From: an uncultured Bacteroidales bacterium
Lineage (GTDB): Bacteria; Bacteroidota; Bacteroidia; Bacteroidales; Paludibacteraceae
Assembly: GCA_903929065.1 (NCBI GenBank)
Contig: CAIYTJ010000659.1
Location: 1 to 15,598 of the forward strand
Length of the DNA stretch: 15,598 nt
Reading direction: 5' to 3'
The position numbers and the translations under genes were made by a program. The notes under the pieces were generated by a model, which had not been told where the DNA came from, searched no databases, and saw only the letters and a program-made list of their open reading frames with translations. How positions within the stretch are numbered: position 1 is the first letter of the stretch; every line of letters starts with the position of its first letter. This document shows, one piece after another, positions 13,301-15,598 of the stretch.

Positions 13301-15598
13301 TAAAAGTATGCTGTCTTTTTACAACGCCAGTAACATCTCCAATGCCGGTTGTTACTGATGTAGCTCCCATATTGAGCGTATAACTCGCCGTTTCGAAAAC
13401 TCCCAGTATGGAGGATGGATTATTTCCGGCTAAATCCAGTACTCCGTTAACAGTTAAGTCGCCCAATGCTGTTACACCAGAATTGTTGCTGATTGTCAGA
13501 TTGATATATGTACCATTGATTACATATTGTGGTGCAGTTCCGTTGTATATAATCGTTCCTGACCAGGTTCTTCCACTCGGTAGCGGATAATAACTGGTGT
13601 TTTTGGTGTAAATAGAACCAGTTCCTGTCAAGGTAGTGGAGCTTGCACCGCTTAACGCATTTGAACCCATATCCAGTATTGATCCGGTGGTTATATTCAG
13701 GATGCCATTTACACTAATTTGTTTGTTTACTGTAATTGTATTTCCCGGATTGTTGACAGTAAGGTTGTTGAAATTGGTAATTGTTGAAGTTCCACTGATT
13801 GTTTGGCCGTAAATAGAATTTCCGTTTAGAATTACTGATCCAGTACCAGCAAGAACTACTCCGGTACCGGGTGTATTATCTATAAATTCATCAACAATGT
13901 TCAGTATTGCAGGCAAGACTTTATATCCTAAACCGCTCAGAATTAAATTGTGATATCCCGGAGTACTTCCGTTTGGATTTGGAATTGTCTGCAAAGAACT
14001 TCCATTGAATTCAATGGTGTTTTCATTGGTTGCTGCCGCAATTGTTCCACTGTTTGTGAGCGTTCCTGCAATTCCAATATATGAATCGACCGAAGGTCTT
14101 ACTAATGTTCCACTTGAAATAGTAACATTATAGAAACTGGTGTTTCCTACGATTGAAACATCACCTGCCGATACTGAATTGGCATTGAAAATAACGGTAC
14201 TTGTGTTTGCATTGAAAATACCACCGGACTCTACACTCCAGGCTGCATTAGCACCTGTTAGGGTAAAATTTCCATCAGATGCCGGTGCATTTAGTATTCC
14301 ACCCGCATTTATTTGAAGTGAAATACAGCTTGCAGTTGAAGGCAAGGTTGGATCATTTGGTGTAGTGTTAGTATCGGGAATAATAGCACCGTGAGTTCCA
14401 TCAGGAACGCCATTTGGTGTCCAGTTTGCTGAATTTGACCAATCGGTGTCAATAGTTCCAATCCATGTATAATTTGTTGCTGAAGAAGGTGCTAATGTTC
14501 CTTTGAAATAACCCGGAGTTGATGAAATTTTCGCAAAATCCACATCCTGAATGGTTACAAAATCCAGGTTTGTGTCATAACTCGAACGTCCGGATTCTTT
14601 GTTGTAAAACGTTCCGGCAACATTACTGCTTGACCAAATTGTGAGCTGGTTTTTAGTAATTCCGGCAGGCACTTCATTGTCGCGGTAATGAACTTGCATC
14701 AATGCTCGTGTCCCGCTTCCACCGGTTTGGTAAATATCATAATAGCGTTTTATCGGGCTTGTCATTACTGCTCCCGAGTTCGCCGACCAATCCGGTGTTG
14801 TTCCAATATGAACATTCAGACTTACCGAAGTTGGAAGTGTTTGACCCGGATAACCCGAAACTGCTGCAAAGGTCACACCATTATGCTGACTTCCAAAACT
14901 ATAGAAGGTTGCGGTATTAAAAGTATGTGTTCGGTTTATAACTCCTGAAACTTCACCAAGACCAGATGTTGTTGCATTAACCCCCATGTGCAAAATGCTG
15001 CTTCCGGTCATATCCAGCGCTCCCTTGTCGTTCGATGCTGGATTGTTACTGATAAATATCAAAGCACCTGTCACCGTTAAATCAATAGAAGATGATACTC
15101 CTGTTGCATTATTTATTTTTAAATTGGTACAGGTTATTGAATTATTTCCATTGATGGTTTGTGCAGTTGTACCAATAAATGAAACAGTTCCGGTACCGGT
15201 ATTCAACGTTCCATTGTTAGTTAAGTTACCCGAAATATCCAGATTGTCCCAAAGTGTTTTAGTGCCCGAACCACTTATTATCAAGTTATAATATCCTGTA
15301 AAATTAAAACCTACAGTTGCCGGATTGAAAATGTATTGGTCCGTTCCATTATATTCTACCGTATTCCCAAATGCCGATAAATCGACAATACTTGAAAGAT
15401 CACCACTCACCAAACCCGTTATTTTCATCGTAACTCCGGTTCCGGGTCTGATAAAAGTATTCGCAGTAATGTTGATGTTGTTAAACTGATTAACTCCCGT
15501 GCCTGAAATAGAAACCACATCTGTCAGAATACCATGATTTAGATTAACAGTGCCGGTTTCCGGAATAAATGTTCCGTTATTTTGCCAGGCGCTGGTAT
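10110..15598 (-). CDS. Giant repetitive T9SS-secreted surface protein, 5' end beyond the window
   Basis: Partial: the frame is open to the right edge (at least 1,828 residues); the GTG at 15518 is not a real start, because upstream codons (SAWQNNGTF) belong to a repeat. Numbering from 15518, the protein is Gly/Asn/Ser/Thr-rich, beta-helix-like and built of recurring modules: an AW..NGTF / ANTFIRP / NTVEFNG / GYHNLIISGSGTKT block three times (ends of 15598-15069, 14246-13713, 12665-12141); a TDW..NW..P block opening a unit twice (350-424, 877-951); and a GLGEVSGVINRTHTF / YSFG block twice (178-349, 717-876). A tandem pair of ~85-residue units follows (1127-1300). Residues about 1375-1717 are a non-repetitive region found before sorting domains (KWQYFGIPV, LLSNPYTAAIDI, GFDNGWDGYKFLG). 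The last ~74 residues are a T9SS type A-like sorting domain. Expected fate: Sec export, then T9SS translocation and surface attachment or release. Substrate or ligand unknown; adhesin or structural role inferred. Confidence 0.9.
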   Translation of the reverse strand, partial: TSAWQNNGTFIPETGTVNLNHGILTDVVSISGTGVNQFNNINITANTFIRPGTGVTMKITGLVSGDLSSIVDLSAFGNTVEYNGTDQYIFNPATVGFNFTGYYNLIISGSGTKTLWDNLDISGNLTNNGTLNTGTGTVSFIGTTAQTINGNNSITCTNLKINNATGVSSSIDLTVTGALIFISNNPASNDKGALDMTGSSILHMGVNATTSGLGEVSGVINRTHTFNTATFYSFGSQHNGVTFAAVSGYPGQTLPTSVSLNVHIGTTPDWSANSGAVMTSPIKRYYDIYQTGGSGTRALMQVHYRDNEVPAGITKNQLTIWSSSNVAGTFYNKESGRSSYDTNLDFVTIQDVDFAKISSTPGYFKGTLAPSSATNYTWIGTIDTDWSNSANWTPNGVPDGTHGAIIPDTNTTPNDPTLPSTASCISLQINAGGILNAPASDGNFTLTGANAAWSVESGGIFNANTSTVIFNANSVSAGDVSIVGNTSFYNVTISSGTLVRPSVDSYIGIAGTLTNSGTIAAATNENTIEFNGSSLQTIPNPNGSTPGYHNLILSGLGYKVLPAILNIVDEFIDNTPGTGVVLAGTGSVILNGNSIYGQTISGTSTITNFNNLTVNNPGNTITVNKQISVNGILNITTGSILDMGSNALSGASSTTLTGTGSIYTKNTSYYPLPSGRTWSGTIIYNGTAPQYVINGTYINLTISNNSGVTALGDLTVNGVLDLAGNNPSSILGVFETASYTLNMGATSVTTGIGDVTGVVKRQHTFITGQPYTFGNQNTNLTFMGVSGNVKPVWVSCKIAIGSAPSWITEGVLRTYNFAQDGTGTDDVITNLHYLDTELNSNNETKIVFWDHHANGTIDQHGKTNNDATNNWIGLSGLKISYVAPTTTLTDKQWGLSNSTIVRNTWLSADGTTNWDVAQNWSAGHYPGQSTYTTDSVLIPAGVTHYPSLTLPVEMSTLEIESGASLTANSYNVTINGYTGAWYNNGTFTSSSGSLIFSKGNVSKVVTIQGVNNTLYNLQVNANTFIQPASGSYMKIAGSIITDATSVLDFTSNQNTVEFNGGNQTVTNISGPSSSYGYHDLIISGSGTKTIPSSLSIAGNFINNGTVDALTNSSTVIIKDQGHAQNIGGITLSTFYNLTIDNTNQVVTALSNFNVANTFAVNANTTMDMGNFVLGGSFTSVSGTGTLKTQNSSSTPLPGGNTWTCGVIYNNASIAQTIASGTYASLQVSNSAGTIASGALNCTALTIDNGSTLDMSTYALSGGSSISGTGTLKTQNTSITPLPSGKTWPGIVVYNGSDLQTAVAGTFSNIGINNSTSVILASNANITVTGNMLINSGYLEIGTGTLVNAQLMTNNVGASGIYIRANSSSANGTLIFNNSSGYPVFGAVEMYSKASWDLSNQTPGGKYKWQYFGIPVTSVAASPTFDGTYVRQHNEAGNGSGYTSDKRWIQLVNNSVLSPFTGYEITESASKVYYFQGQLINSSLSQTLTKTATSDYPGQHLLSNPYTAAIDISKITFGSDTESSVYLYNTGSYADWSSFAVNGSNPGQYTVSTKSTAGKNGVVGQIPSMQGFMVNATANTSSATISIPYSSVITKNTDMQRSKALYSGSTVSTRIDVAGSRFTDKMWIFSDTTCTHGFDNGWDGYKFLGSSVAPQLWAMEADGDYQIDGVDNINNTELGFITGEDINYTLTFTHENLSDQYSALYLMDLVQNTITDITQSGSTYSFTAIKSTTPVKRFRIVTNPGISTNTLNTKEKELNIFSSFQTVFVQNPTDLNGELKISDLAGRILFYGKFTPNGLTSIPTSLTPGSYLITAETRNDKVTKQIIIR
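11619..12140 (-). repeat. Tandem in-frame ~85-89 residue duplication in the giant gene
   Basis: Two adjacent units (12140-11874 and 11873-11619) share LDM..(A/V)LSGGS-type openings, SGTGTLKTQN, TPLPxGxTW and a following YN...QT...GT strand. Nucleotide similarity remains: ACGTTGAAAACACA (minus strand) is identical in both copies. A more diverged third copy lies at about 13712-13451 (TGTGSIYTKN, PLPSGRTWSG). This indicates a more recent local duplication within an older long-period array. Confidence 0.75.
12141..15598 (-). repeat. Long-period (~450-530 residue) module array in the giant gene
   Basis: Equivalent motifs recur in fixed order. ANTFIRP (from residue 20), GTLVRP (470) and ANTFIQP (995); NTVEYNG (52), NTIEFNG (500) and NTVEFNG (1028); GYYNLIISGSGTKT (75), GYHNLILSGLGYK (521) and GYHDLIISGSGTKT (1050). 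Units 1 and 2 then continue into a GEV/GDV-SG block, which is followed by the TDW/TNW-NW block that opens the next unit. Unit 3 lacks the GEV block and passes into the tandem 85-residue copies. Divergence is considerable at DNA level, so these are old duplications, not an assembly artefact. Confidence 0.75.

Noticed and set aside
15516..15518. GTG at 15518 as the true start of the giant gene
   Set aside because: The frame remains open to the edge and the upstream residues continue a repeat module, so the start is outside the window.
1..15598. CRISPR array, tRNA/rRNA genes, insertion sequences, phage or defence genes
   Set aside because: Looked for direct repeats with regular spacers, tRNA-like T-loop sequences, transposase or integrase motifs and known defence families; none seen.

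Overview
The window looks like chromosomal DNA of a low-to-moderate GC member of the Bacteroidota, probably Bacteroidales/Marinilabiliales-like, although the genus cannot be told from the sequence. Evidence for the phylum: several genes are preceded by the Bacteroidota sigma box TAnnTTTG (best case: rpsO, with TTTG exactly 19 nt upstream); leaders are A/T-rich without Shine-Dalgarno sequences; MnmD occurs as a stand-alone methyltransferase rather than fused in MnmC; and a giant repeat protein ends in a type IX secretion (T9SS) C-terminal sorting domain.

Layout. Positions 127-3825 (+) hold a tightly packed three-gene run: mnmD (tRNA wobble-uridine methyltransferase), a PAP2-family membrane phosphatase and a secreted GH31 alpha-glucosidase, with gaps of 2 and 4 nt. 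They share no obvious pathway. mnmD has no usable start codon in frame, so its 5' end is either damaged or unusual. Positions 3866-4307 are a self-contained rpsO (S15) unit: consensus promoter, ~75-nt leader with a hairpin, gene, strong terminator. A REP-like pair of inverted C/G-rich arms (4313-4407) fills the space between that terminator and hisS (4416-5777). hisS ends at a terminator shared with a convergent DUF456 membrane protein (5818-6300, -). From 6510 a divergently placed patatin-like lipase and then a class I (AspC-like) aminotransferase run on +, each with its own -7 box, closed by a long symmetric hairpin at 8611-8653.

The right 45% of the window is the accessory part and is all on the minus strand: a 261-aa two-membrane-segment protein with a Gly/Ser/Asn-rich linker and a tripartite C-terminal tail resembling a sorting signal (8708-9493); a ~530-nt AT-rich gap; and the 3' part of a giant T9SS cargo protein (10110 to beyond the right edge, at least 1,828 residues) built of long-period beta-rich repeats, a tandem 85-89 residue duplication, a pre-sorting region and a T9SS tail. 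The giant gene has its own terminator and the 261-aa gene its own putative promoter, so they are neighbours rather than one clear operon.

I saw no tRNA, rRNA, CRISPR array, insertion sequence, phage gene or recognisable defence system. The most interesting items are the tail-signal protein beside the T9SS giant, the repeat architecture of the giant, the missing mnmD start, and the REP-like element in the hisS leader.
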